Of a DNA stretch of 8,774 nt, positions 1-6,990 are shown one piece after another; position 1 is the stretch's first letter; every line of letters starts with the position of its first letter. Location of the stretch: NCBI GenBank assembly GCA_900765705.1, contig CAAFSR010000178.1, positions 1 to 8,774 on the forward strand, read 5' to 3'. Source of the stretch: an uncultured Faecalibacterium sp. (lineage in GTDB: Bacteria; Bacillota; Clostridia; Oscillospirales; Ruminococcaceae). Under the pieces are notes generated by a model. That model was given only the letters and a program-made list of their open reading frames with translations, had not been told where the DNA came from and did no database searches. The position numbers and the translations under genes were made by a program.

Positions 1-762
1 GTCCAGCTGTGTTTCGCCCGGAGCAGCGCCCACGCAAAGGGCTGCCAGCTGACTGGCCTGCCCCTCCACATGGTAGTAGCCCTGCCGGAACAGCTCGTTA
101 TCTGCCGGGCTGCCTGCAAACCGCGCCAGCACGCTGCCGGGCACGATGCCCTGCCGCGCTTCTGCCACGCCCTGCTCTGTGAGCAGCGCGCACAGCTGCG
201 CGACGCTGACCTTAAGGGGGTTTGCACGCAGGCTGGTCAGGCCGCCGTCGGCCTGATAGGTCAGGATGCCCAATGCCTCGTCCGGGTAGTTTTTGTGGAG
301 GAATTCCGCCACATCCCGCCCGGCAGAGCCCAGTACCATCAAGCGCTGGATCTCGTCTGCAAAAACGGCGGTGTCCAGATCATAGCTGCAGGCCTTGCGC
401 AACACGGCATTGACAAGGCCGGAGGCGCTGGATTTTTTAAAGGTGCGGGTCAGCTTGACTGCCTCGTTTACCGCAGCGGAAACAGGCACCTGCATATAAC
501 GCGCCTGTGCCAGTGCGGCGCGCAGGATCTCCCGCACGGGTGCGTCCAGCTTAGCCAGACCCTTGGGCAGAAACTGCTCCAGAATATAGTCCAGCGTGCC
601 GCGATGCTCCAGCACGGTGTAGAAGATGGCACTTGCAAAGGCCTTGTCCCGGCCTTCCAGCTTCTGGCGCTTGAGCTCTGCGTCCAGCACCAGATTGGAA
701 AAGCCGTCCTGCTCCTGCCGTACCAGCGCGGCGATTGCCGCCGCACGCGGATTTGCGGCCAT
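1..762 (-). CDS. rsmB: 16S rRNA (cytosine-C5)-methyltransferase RsmB/Sun, N-terminal 254 residues (3' end outside window)
   Basis: Methylates C967 of 16S rRNA using S-adenosylmethionine (family knowledge). The frame is open from an ATG at 762 to the window edge, giving 254 residues of a family usually about 430-450 long. Residues 1 to about 130 form the NusB-like RNA-binding domain, with the typical segments around residues 98-122 (AAVNEAVKLT then GLVNAVLRKA). Residues 177-186 (TSLRANPLKV) match the linker strand of the family. Residues 228-254 (GYYHVEGQASQLAA, then APGETQLD) lead directly into the SAM-binding motif I, which must lie just past the edge. The catalytic cysteines are therefore not visible. 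The start overlaps the fmt stop as TGATG, and GGGGGA sits about ten bases upstream, so translation is probably coupled to fmt. It is the last visible gene of the yicC operon. Confidence 0.93.
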   Translation of the reverse strand, partial: MAANPRAAAIAALVRQEQDGFSNLVLDAELKRQKLEGRDKAFASAIFYTVLEHRGTLDYILEQFLPKGLAKLDAPVREILRAALAQARYMQVPVSAAVNEAVKLTRTFKKSSASGLVNAVLRKACSYDLDTAVFADEIQRLMVLGSAGRDVAEFLHKNYPDEALGILTYQADGGLTSLRANPLKVSVAQLCALLTEQGVAEARQGIVPGSVLARFAGSPADNELFRQGYYHVEGQASQLAALCVGAAPGETQLD

Positions 763-1682
763 CAAAGGCTATCCCCCGTTTTCAGGCGCAGACCTGCTGC
801 AAAGGCGGTACCGTCCATAGGCTTTTTGCCCTCCGGCACAACTTCCAGCAGTTGGATAGCACCCTCGCCGCAGGCTACGGTCAGGGGCTTTGTGGCCAGC
901 ACCGTGCCGGGGGCTTCGCCGTTGGCGGCAGCCACGCGGCAGGACACCACCTTGAGCTTTTTGCCGCCGGAGGTGATAAACCACGCACCCGGCCAAGGAT
1001 TCATGCCGCGCACCCAGTTATGGATGTGGGCAGCAGAATCGGTAAGGCGGAACTCTGCCATCTCCTTGTTCAGCATGGGGGCAAGGGTTGCGTTTTCGTG
1101 TTTTTGCGGCACAGCTGTCAGAGTGCCTGCGGCGATCTGAGGAATGGTTTCGCACAGGGCTGCAGCACCCACAGCGGTAACACGGTCGAACAGCTCACCG
1201 CTTGTCTCCTCTGGGTCAATGATGATTTTTTTGCAGTACAGCACATCGCCGGTATCCAGCCCTTCGTCCATCTGCATGATGGAAACGCCGGTCTCGGCAT
1301 CGCCGTTCAGCACCGACCACTGCACCGGGGCGCTGCCGCGATACTTCGGCAGCAGCGAAACGTGCAGGTTGATACAGCCGTAGCGGGGCATTTCCAGCAC
1401 GGACTTCGGCAGAATGCAGCCATAGGCCACCACAACGATCAGCTCCGGGGCGAGGGCGCGGATAGTTTCATCCTCACTTCCGTCCCGCAGGGTGCGGGGC
1501 TGGAACACAGGCGTACCGTGTTCCAGTGCAACCTCCTTGACCGGCGGCGCGGTGAGCACCTGCTTGCGGCCGACGGGCTTATCCCGCCGGGTATACACGG
1601 CACAGATGTCATGCCCGGCGGCATACAGGGCTTTCAGGCACGCGGCGGCAATGTCCGGTGTGCCCATGAACAAAATGCGCAT
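762..1682 (-). CDS. fmt: methionyl-tRNA formyltransferase
   Basis: Transfers a formyl group from 10-formyltetrahydrofolate to Met-tRNA(fMet) for translation initiation in the cytoplasm. The protein is 306 residues, near the usual 310-315. It opens with MRILFMGTPDIAA, the family's Rossmann start. The catalytic core is clear: GCINLHVSLLPKYRGSAP at residues 102-119 contains Asn105 and His107, and Asp143 lies in MDEGLDTGDVL. These correspond to the Asn-His-Asp catalytic triad of the family. HVSLLP replaces the more usual HASLLP, a mild variant. Residues from about 205 form the C-terminal tRNA-binding domain, including NWVRGMNPWPGAW. The start shares one base with the def stop (TGATG), and AGGAA is about seven bases upstream. 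Adjacent def removes the same formyl group after synthesis, so the pairing is functional. Confidence 0.97.
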   Translation of the reverse strand: MRILFMGTPDIAAACLKALYAAGHDICAVYTRRDKPVGRKQVLTAPPVKEVALEHGTPVFQPRTLRDGSEDETIRALAPELIVVVAYGCILPKSVLEMPRYGCINLHVSLLPKYRGSAPVQWSVLNGDAETGVSIMQMDEGLDTGDVLYCKKIIIDPEETSGELFDRVTAVGAAALCETIPQIAAGTLTAVPQKHENATLAPMLNKEMAEFRLTDSAAHIHNWVRGMNPWPGAWFITSGGKKLKVVSCRVAAANGEAPGTVLATKPLTVACGEGAIQLLEVVPEGKKPMDGTAFAAGLRLKTGDSL

Positions 1683-2218
1683 CAGTTGTTTCCTTTCGCT
1701 TCGCGGACGGCCTTTTTGCCTTCCTCGGTATCCTCATAGAAGTACTCACTGGACTCCATGATGGTAATACCGTCCAGATGGTCATTCTCATGCTGGATGC
1801 AGCGGCCCAGCAGGCCGTCGGCCTCCAGCTCGAACCATTCGCCGTTGCGATCCTGTGCACGCACCTTGACGGCAACCGGGCGGGTCACAGCGCCGTTGTG
1901 TCCCGGAAAGGACAGGCAGCCCTCGTAGGCGGTCTCCTCCTCCTCGGAAACAGCAAGGATCTCGGGGTTGACGAAATCAATGAACTTGTATTCGTAATCC
2001 TCAGGGATCTCCTCCGGGGCGTCGGTGGTGTCCCACACCACAAACAGGCGGCGCATCATGCCCACCTGCGGACCAGCCAGACCCACGCCGTCGGCGGCGA
2101 TCATGGTCTCGCGCATATCGTCCAGCAGGGTGGCCAGACGGTCGTCAAAATTGGTCACAGGACGGCAGACCTTATTCAGGATAGGATCGCCTTCTTTAAC
2201 AATATTACGGATAGCCAT
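1682..2218 (-). CDS. def: peptide deformylase
   Basis: Metal-dependent hydrolase that removes the formyl group from the N-terminal methionine of nascent proteins. It is 178 residues from the chosen ATG. All three family motifs are present: GVGLAGPQ at residues 44-51 (motif 1, with Gly in place of the commoner second Ala), EGCLSFPG at 99-106 (motif 2, metal ligand Cys101), and QHENDHLDG at 142-150 (motif 3, ligands His143 and His147, catalytic Glu144). The frame is open to 2248, but that would overlap the priA stop at 2238-2240 and add ten unfamiliar residues. The ATG at 2218 has GGAGG eight bases upstream and gives the usual MAIRNIVKEGDP start. It sits 19 bases after priA and overlaps fmt by one base. 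Confidence 0.97.
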   Translation of the reverse strand: MAIRNIVKEGDPILNKVCRPVTNFDDRLATLLDDMRETMIAADGVGLAGPQVGMMRRLFVVWDTTDAPEEIPEDYEYKFIDFVNPEILAVSEEEETAYEGCLSFPGHNGAVTRPVAVKVRAQDRNGEWFELEADGLLGRCIQHENDHLDGITIMESSEYFYEDTEEGKKAVREAKGNN

Positions 2219-2237
2219 AATGGTACCTCCAGTTTTA

Positions 2238-4499
2238 TCAGATGTCACCGTCCGAGTGCAGGTCTACCACGACCGATGCACAGGACGGCAGTTTTTCTTT
2301 TTCATACAGTGCCAGTGCAGCACGCACAAGATCGCGGAAGCGGCGGTCGTTGCGGCACTTGACAGTAAGCTTATAGCGGTAGGTGTCGTTGATTTTTTCA
2401 ATGCTGCCGGGCGTAGGGCCCAGAATACGCAGGGGCAGATCCGGCTGCTGTGCGGCCTGCTGCCCTAAAAGCGCCGAGAAACGGGCAGCGGCACGCGCCA
2501 CCTCGTTTTCCTTTGCACCGGCGAAACCGATGACGCACAGCCCGCAGAAGGGCGGATACAGCCCTAGCTTGCGGTAGGCGATCTCCTGCTCGTAGAAGGC
2601 ATCGTAATCCTGCGCGGCAGCAAGGGTAAGCACCGGGTTGTCCGGGTCGGTGGTCTGGATAATGGCAAAGCCGGGCTCCTTTGCGCGGCCGCTGCGCCCC
2701 ACCACCTGTGTGATCAGGCTGAACACGTTCTCGTAGGCCCGGAAGCCCTGCGCGAACAGCAGCGAATCAATACCCAGAACGCCCACAAGGGTCACATCTT
2801 CGAAATCCAGTCCCTTTGCCACCATCTGGGTGCCCACCATGATGTCATATTCATGCGCTGCAAATTTGGCAAGCAGTTTTTCGTGGGCGTCCTTGGCGGC
2901 AGTAGAATCCTGATCCATGCGCAGCACCCGCGCCTCCGGAAAGAGCTTTGCAAGTTCTTCCTCAGCCTTCTGGGTGCCGAAGCCCCGGTACTGCAGCTTG
3001 CCGCCGCAGGCCGGGCAAAGGGTGGGCGGCGGCTCCTGCTGGGAGCCGCAGTAGTGGCACAGCACCTTATGCGCGGATTTATGATACACCATGGGCACGC
3101 TGCACTTGGGGCACTTGAGCACCTCGCGGCAATCCTCGCACTGGGCGATGGTCTGGTAGCCCCGGCGGTTGAGCAGCAGAATGGTCTGCTTTTCCGCGTC
3201 CAGATTGCGGCGGATAGCGTCCTCCAGCGCAAGGCTGATCTCGCGGGGATTGCCCGCAGCAAGTTCTGCCCGCATATCCACGATCTGCACGCTGGGCAGT
3301 GGGTTGCCGCCGTAGCGCTTGGTCAGCCGCACCAGCTGGGTGCGGCCGTTCTGCGCAGCATAAAAGCTCTCGGTGCTGGGGGTTGCGCTGGCCAGAAGCA
3401 GCAGTGCGCCATTTTCAGCGGCACGCTGGCGTGCGACCTCGTGGGCGGAGTAGCGCGGGGCGGATTCCGACCGGTAGGTGTGCTCCTGTTCCTCATCGAT
3501 GATGATCAGGCCAATATCCTCCAGCGGCGAAAACACTGCGCTGCGGGTGCCCACCACGATATCTGCACCGCCGTCCTGAATCATCTGCCATTGCAGCAGA
3601 CGCTCGGTATGGTTAAGTGCGGAGTGCTGCACCGCTACGCGGCGGCCAAACTGCCCTTTTAACCGCAGGATCATCTGCGGGGTCAGGCTGATCTCCGGCA
3701 CCAGCACCAATGCCTTGCGGCCAAGCTCCAGACAGCGGGAAATCAGCTTTAAAAACACCAGCGTCTTACCGCTGCCGGTAACACCGTACAGCAGCGCCGA
3801 ATGGGGTGCGGCATCTTCCAGCTTTGGCAGCAGCGCATCGTAGGCAGACTGCTGCTGTTCGGTCAGGGTGATGGGGTCGTTGCGGAGTGGGATAGAGGCA
3901 TACAGGTCGATGGACTTATTCACCTTGCTGCATTCCAGCACACCCTTGGTGCACAGGTTATCCAGTACTGCGCGGCTGATGCCCCTATCCTCCAGCTCGT
4001 TCAGGGTGCGGGGGCCGCCGCTCAGCAGCGCCACCGCCGCCAGCTGCTTTGCCGTAGGCTTTGGCTTTTGCGGCAGCGCACCCACCAGCTTATAGGCGTT
4101 TTCGGTGTGACGGGTAAGCTGCTTTTGCAGCACCGGGGTCACACCGTCTGCCGCCACGGCGGGCTTATACTGCGCACCGTACGGGATAACCGCCTTGACG
4201 GCCTCGTAGTAGGTACAGAAGGTGCGCTCCTTTAAAAAATGCACCAGCCGCAGCAGCTCCGGGGTCAGGCAAGCCGAGGCCGGAGCTACATCGAACAGAT
4301 ATTTCAGCTTGGAGTGCTCCGGTTCCGCATCGCAGGCCAGCACCACGCCCATGCGGGCGCGGCTGCCCCTGCCAAAGGGCACCAGTACCATGCTGCCCAG
4401 ACGCACCGCATTCTGGTGCTCCGGCAGAACAGCGTAGGTATACAGCTTATCAAAATGGAAGGTCGCATTGCTGACGGCAACGCCTACCGTCTTGGGCAT
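2238..4499 (-). CDS. priA: primosomal protein N', replication restart helicase PriA
   Basis: Superfamily 2 DNA helicase that recognises stalled forks and reloads the replisome. It has 753 residues, at the short end of the family. Residues 1 to about 110 are the 3'-DNA-binding domain (start MPKTVGVAVSNATFHFDKLYTY). Residues to about 205 form a winged-helix-like segment. The helicase core follows: Walker A GVTGSGKT at 239-246 (Lys245), Walker B IIIDEEQEHTY at 332-342, LLASATPS at 368-375, GTQMVAKGLDFEDVTLVGV at 556-574 and the arginine-finger motif QVVGRSGR at 598-605. Eight cysteines (454, 457, 463, 466, 481, 484, 495, 498) form the two zinc sites inserted in the core, so the fold looks intact. 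Walker B reads DEEQ where E. coli PriA reads DEEH. AAGGAG lies eight bases before the ATG. The gene begins 28 bases after gmk. Confidence 0.97.
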   Translation of the reverse strand: MPKTVGVAVSNATFHFDKLYTYAVLPEHQNAVRLGSMVLVPFGRGSRARMGVVLACDAEPEHSKLKYLFDVAPASACLTPELLRLVHFLKERTFCTYYEAVKAVIPYGAQYKPAVAADGVTPVLQKQLTRHTENAYKLVGALPQKPKPTAKQLAAVALLSGGPRTLNELEDRGISRAVLDNLCTKGVLECSKVNKSIDLYASIPLRNDPITLTEQQQSAYDALLPKLEDAAPHSALLYGVTGSGKTLVFLKLISRCLELGRKALVLVPEISLTPQMILRLKGQFGRRVAVQHSALNHTERLLQWQMIQDGGADIVVGTRSAVFSPLEDIGLIIIDEEQEHTYRSESAPRYSAHEVARQRAAENGALLLLASATPSTESFYAAQNGRTQLVRLTKRYGGNPLPSVQIVDMRAELAAGNPREISLALEDAIRRNLDAEKQTILLLNRRGYQTIAQCEDCREVLKCPKCSVPMVYHKSAHKVLCHYCGSQQEPPPTLCPACGGKLQYRGFGTQKAEEELAKLFPEARVLRMDQDSTAAKDAHEKLLAKFAAHEYDIMVGTQMVAKGLDFEDVTLVGVLGIDSLLFAQGFRAYENVFSLITQVVGRSGRAKEPGFAIIQTTDPDNPVLTLAAAQDYDAFYEQEIAYRKLGLYPPFCGLCVIGFAGAKENEVARAAARFSALLGQQAAQQPDLPLRILGPTPGSIEKINDTYRYKLTVKCRNDRRFRDLVRAALALYEKEKLPSCASVVVDLHSDGDI

Positions 4500-4527
4500 T
4501 CGTCCAACTCCTTCAACGCTTGATTTT

Positions 4528-5100
4528 TCAGCCCTGCAGCCCGGCGCGCTGGCAGATGACCTGATACAGCGCTGCGGCGCAGGATTCGATCTGGTTGTTG
4601 ACCAGCTTTACAGTGAACTTATCCTGCTCGGCCAGCTCTTGCCGGGCGGTAGCAAGACGCTCCTGAATGCTATCCTCGGTCTCGGTGCCGCGGCCGCGCA
4701 AGCGGCGCTCCAGCTCCTCCACAGAGGGCGGCAGCAGGAACACGGTAGTAGCGCCCGGGAACATCCGGCGGATATTGGCAGCGCCGTGCACATCAATGAC
4801 CAGCACGACCACCTTGCCGGCCTCCAGACGCTTTTCCACCTCGGACTTCAGGGTGCCGTAATAGTTGCCGTTATAGAAGTTGTGCTCCACCACCTGATCG
4901 TTTTCCAGCAGCTGCCGGAACTGCTCCCGGGTGCGGTAGTAGTAGTCCACGCCCTCCTGCTCGCCGGGGCGCGGGGTGCGGGTGGTTGCAGACACGGTCT
5001 TTTCGATCTCGGGGTGCGCCTCGCGCAGTGCCTTGACCACGCTGTCCTTTCCGGTGCCGGCTGCACCGGAAACTACAAACAGAAATTTATCATTCGCCAT
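4528..5100 (-). CDS. gmk: guanylate kinase
   Basis: Phosphorylates GMP to GDP with ATP, an essential step in guanine nucleotide supply. It is 190 residues from the ATG at 5100, close to the usual 200-207. Visible motifs are the P-loop SGAAGTGKDS at residues 11-20 (Lys18), the GMP-binding segment SATTRTPRPGEQEGVDYYY at 37-55, HNFYNGNYYGT at 73-83, IDVHGA at 102-107 and the lid LPPSVEELERRLRGRGTETE at 123-142. The P-loop is GxxGxGKD rather than the common GPSGAGKG/S/T. The open frame continues to 5241, but the upstream residues are only the remA gene read in another frame. The ATG at 5100 lies inside the end of remA (11-base overlap). Its GGAGGA is 11 bases upstream, somewhat far, so coupling to remA translation is likely. 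Confidence 0.95.
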   Translation of the reverse strand: MANDKFLFVVSGAAGTGKDSVVKALREAHPEIEKTVSATTRTPRPGEQEGVDYYYRTREQFRQLLENDQVVEHNFYNGNYYGTLKSEVEKRLEAGKVVVLVIDVHGAANIRRMFPGATTVFLLPPSVEELERRLRGRGTETEDSIQERLATARQELAEQDKFTVKLVNNQIESCAAALYQVICQRAGLQG

Positions 5101-5368
5101 GGGATGCTTCTTCCTCCATTGATGCTCTGCCCTCCTGCCCTGCGGCGCGGCTTGCCACCGTTTCGGGCTGAAGTGCGGACAGCACGACATGATCGGAGTC
5201 CATGATGAGCACGGCCCGGGTGCTGCGGCCGTAAGAGGCATCGATCAGCATCCCGCGCTCGCGCGCTTCCTTCACCAGACGTTTGACCGGTGCAGAGTCC
5301 GGGCTGACGACTGCCACCACACGCCCTGCACTGACCATATTGCCAAAGCCGATGTTGATGAGTTTCAT
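5090..5368 (-). CDS. remA: RemA family DNA-binding regulator (DUF370)
   Basis: In Bacillus subtilis, RemA is a small DNA-binding protein that activates extracellular-matrix and osmoprotection genes. Its targets here are unknown. The 92-residue protein starts MKLINIGFGNMVSAGRVVAV and continues with ARERGMLIDASYGRSTRAVL and IMDSDHVVLSALQPETV, which are the hallmark segments of the family. The last 16 or so residues (SRAAGQEGRASMEEEASHGE region) are not conserved, are charged, and overlap the gmk start. The ATG at 5368 has GGAGG five bases upstream. A GTG twelve bases earlier is also in frame but would be part of the ribosome site. Position between yicC and gmk is the classic Firmicutes order and supports the call. 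Confidence 0.93.
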   Translation of the reverse strand: MKLINIGFGNMVSAGRVVAVVSPDSAPVKRLVKEARERGMLIDASYGRSTRAVLIMDSDHVVLSALQPETVASRAAGQEGRASMEEEASHGE

Positions 5369-5386
5369 AGGCTCCTCCACAACATA

Positions 5387-6265
5387 TTATTCCAGATTCT
5401 GGATCTGCTCGCGGATCTTTTCGATTTCCGCCTTCATATCCACCACGATGCGGGTGATATCCAGATCCTGACACTTCGAGCCGATGGTATTGGTCTCGCG
5501 GTTCAGCTCCTGCGTCAGGAAATCCAGCTTGCGGCCCACGGGCTCGTCCAGCTGCAGGATATCGCGGTACTGCGCAATGTGGCTGCGCAGACGGACAGTT
5601 TCTTCATCCACGGCGGTCTTGTCGCCAAAGATGGCTGCCTCGGTCAGCACACGGGCATCATCAATGTCGCGGTCCTGCAGGAGGATCTTGAGCTTTTCGT
5701 ACAGGCGGTTGGTGTAGTTTTCTACCCGGCCTGCGCTCAGGGTCTCTACTTTGCCGACGCACTCATCCAGAAAGCGAAGGCGGTTTTCTACGTCTGCCTT
5801 CATCTTGGCGCCCTCGGCGGCGCGCATCTCCACAAAGCGGTCCAGCGCCTGTGCGGTGACGGCAGATACATCCTGCCACAGCTGCTCCTCGTCCACATCG
5901 GCGTGGCGGGTGGTCAGCACATCCGGAAAGCGGGTCAGAACACCGGTGGACACATCATTTTTGACCCCCAGCTGCTCAGACAGATCCCGCATTGCCTGCT
6001 GATAGCTGCGGGCAAGCTCCATGTTGACAACTACCACGGTATCTGCCGCGTCCACGTTCTGCACGGTCATGCTAAGCTCTACCTTGCCGCGGGAGATCCG
6101 CTGGTTGAGCTGCTTTTTCAAGCGGCTGTCCAGATAGCTGCAGGTGCGCGGGATGCGGGAGGAATACTCGAAATAGCGGGAGTTCACGCTGCGCAGCTCC
6201 ACAGTGATCTCGCGGCCATTGAGCACGGCAGTTCCTCTGCCGAAACCGGTCATGCTTAAGATCAT
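5387..6265 (-). CDS. yicC: YicC/YloC family endoribonuclease
   Basis: Members of this family (E. coli YicC, B. subtilis YloC) have been described as endoribonucleases. The physiological substrate here is not predictable. The protein has 292 residues, the normal length. It starts MILSMTGFGRG, followed by LRSVNSRYFEY near residues 25-35, both family signatures. The C-terminal DUF1732 region is strongly conserved: VRLRSHIAQYRDILQ, PVGRKLDFLTQELNRETNTI and the ending EIEKIREQIQNLE. The middle region (about 150-205) is rich in charged residues with heptad-like spacing and is probably helical. AGGAG stands five bases before the ATG at 6265. An internal ATG four codons later lacks a site. It is the first gene of the seven-gene operon and ends 18 bases before remA. 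Confidence 0.95.
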   Translation of the reverse strand: MILSMTGFGRGTAVLNGREITVELRSVNSRYFEYSSRIPRTCSYLDSRLKKQLNQRISRGKVELSMTVQNVDAADTVVVVNMELARSYQQAMRDLSEQLGVKNDVSTGVLTRFPDVLTTRHADVDEEQLWQDVSAVTAQALDRFVEMRAAEGAKMKADVENRLRFLDECVGKVETLSAGRVENYTNRLYEKLKILLQDRDIDDARVLTEAAIFGDKTAVDEETVRLRSHIAQYRDILQLDEPVGRKLDFLTQELNRETNTIGSKCQDLDITRIVVDMKAEIEKIREQIQNLE

Positions 6266-6358
6266 ACTAGCTCCTATTCTTTTGCGGTTTAACTTCGGTT
6301 ATTCTGTATAGGTATCCGTTTTGGGCACACAAACCCATGTTACGATACATATAGCACC

Positions 6359-6387
6359 ATTTTACTATTCTTTTCTGAAAAATTCAA
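6359..6387 (-). promoter_or_regulatory. sigma-A-type promoter for the yicC operon
   Basis: On the minus strand a -35 TTGAAT (6387-6382) is followed by a 17-base spacer and a -10 TAAAAT (6364-6359). These match four and five of six consensus bases at ideal spacing. Transcription would begin near 6352 and leave a leader of about 87 bases before yicC. The box lies in the only sizeable gap upstream of the operon, after the terminator of the preceding gene, where a promoter is required. A second weaker candidate is a TATACA at about 6310-6305, which lacks a good -35 and is less likely. Confidence 0.6.
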
Positions 6388-6436
6388 GGTGCAGACTGCA
6401 TCCGCACAAAAAACACAAATGCCGTTTTTTTGCCGC

Positions 6437-6454
6437 TGCGCACCCGGGCGCGCA
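6437..6454. repeat. GC-rich 18-base imperfect palindrome upstream of the yicC promoter
   Basis: TGCGC-A-CCCGGG-C-GCGCA is symmetric except for one A/C pair. It stands out in an otherwise A/T-tract-rich gap, about 50 bases upstream of the -35 box. It could be a protein-binding site or a small hairpin. No T-run directly follows the dyad on either strand, so it is not an obvious terminator. Function is unknown. Confidence 0.4.
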
Positions 6455-6473
6455 CAAAACAACTCTGTCTCAC

Positions 6474-6509
6474 AAAAAAGGACTGTCGCACAAAGTTGTG
6501 CAGCAGTCC
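6474..6509 (-). terminator. rho-independent terminator of the 113-residue HTH gene
   Basis: Arms 6480-6493 and 6496-6509 pair over 14 positions with one C/A mismatch and one G-T wobble. In practice this leaves a four-base loop. On the minus strand the hairpin is followed directly by six T residues (6479-6474). It begins six bases after the TGA at 6516-6518. The plus-strand side has CCCTTTTAT, so weak activity in the other orientation is possible. The arms closely resemble those of the hairpin at 7006-7035. Confidence 0.87.
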
Positions 6510-6515
6510 CTTTTA

Positions 6516-6857
6516 TCAGTTCGTCTTATAAACGCAGGTCACGCTGGTTTGCAGGATATCTGCATTGAGCAGCGTGCGCTCCACCCAATGGATGTTGTCG
6601 GCGATAGTATCCAGAGAGACCTCGTATTCCTTGGCAATACTGTCCATCGTGCGGTATTCGTGGCGATAGATCAAGGTCAGGATGAGCTTGTCCATCATGG
6701 AGATCTTGGTAAAGCGGGTCTTGCGCTTGTGCTCCTGACGATAAGCCTCGTGCAGAGCCTTGAGCATCCGGTCAAATTCCAGCTTAGAAATGCCAAAATA
6801 CAGTTGATAATCCTGCTCCTGAAACTCAGCAATGCGCTGTTCCGGGATGCTTCGCAT
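6516..6857 (-). CDS. stand-alone helix-turn-helix protein resembling the N-terminal domain of IS5-type DDE transposases
   Basis: 113 residues, function unknown. Residues about 18-98 match by eye the pattern of the HTH_Tnp_4-type domain at the start of many IS5-group transposases: YFGISKLEFDRMLKAL, a basic stretch EHKRKTRFTK (42-51), then MMDKLILTLIYRHEYRTMDSIA and a recognition-helix-like segment VSLDTIADNIHWVERTLL. There is no DDE catalytic domain. After residue 98 comes a short unrelated tail ending CVYKTN, then TGA-TAA and a terminator. The start at 6857 has GGAGG eight bases upstream. The frame is open to 7016, but that extension would run through the promoter and the neighbouring terminator. 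The gene is monocistronic, with a strong promoter, good ribosome site and intact frame, so it looks expressed rather than decayed. DNA binding is an inference. It could be a domesticated transposase fragment, an unusual orfA, or an unrelated regulator. Confidence 0.75.
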   Translation of the reverse strand: MRSIPEQRIAEFQEQDYQLYFGISKLEFDRMLKALHEAYRQEHKRKTRFTKISMMDKLILTLIYRHEYRTMDSIAKEYEVSLDTIADNIHWVERTLLNADILQTSVTCVYKTN

Positions 6858-6905
6858 AGCATTTTCCTCCACATCATCTGTTGTATTGTATGGTCTATAC
6901 CAATC

Positions 6906-6934
6906 ATTATAAAAGGTATCGGACGGCAAGTCAA
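6906..6934 (-). promoter_or_regulatory. near-consensus sigma-A promoter for the HTH gene
   Basis: On the minus strand a -35 TTGACT (6934-6929, five of six bases) is separated by exactly 17 bases from a perfect -10 TATAAT (6911-6906). Transcription would start near 6899, giving a leader of about 40 bases with GGAGG before the ATG at 6857. This is the strongest promoter seen in the window. The surrounding bases are AT-rich compared with the coding regions. Confidence 0.85.
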
Positions 6935-6990
6935 TGTGTATGCAGAAGTTTTTCCGGCATTGTCCGCTACAGCGTTCCCTGTACCTTTGC

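Noticed and set aside
70..1739. Long plus-strand open frames opposite rsmB and fmt
   Set aside because: These are shadows of the coding strand. The minus strand carries all the motifs, and the plus frames have no plausible start sites or domains.
5189..6259. Plus-strand frame of 356 codons opposite yicC and remA
   Set aside because: Antisense shadow of two genes with strong family signatures.
6266..6358. Riboswitch or structured leader before yicC
   Set aside because: The leader of about 87 bases shows no aptamer-like conserved core or terminator/antiterminator pair that I could recognise.
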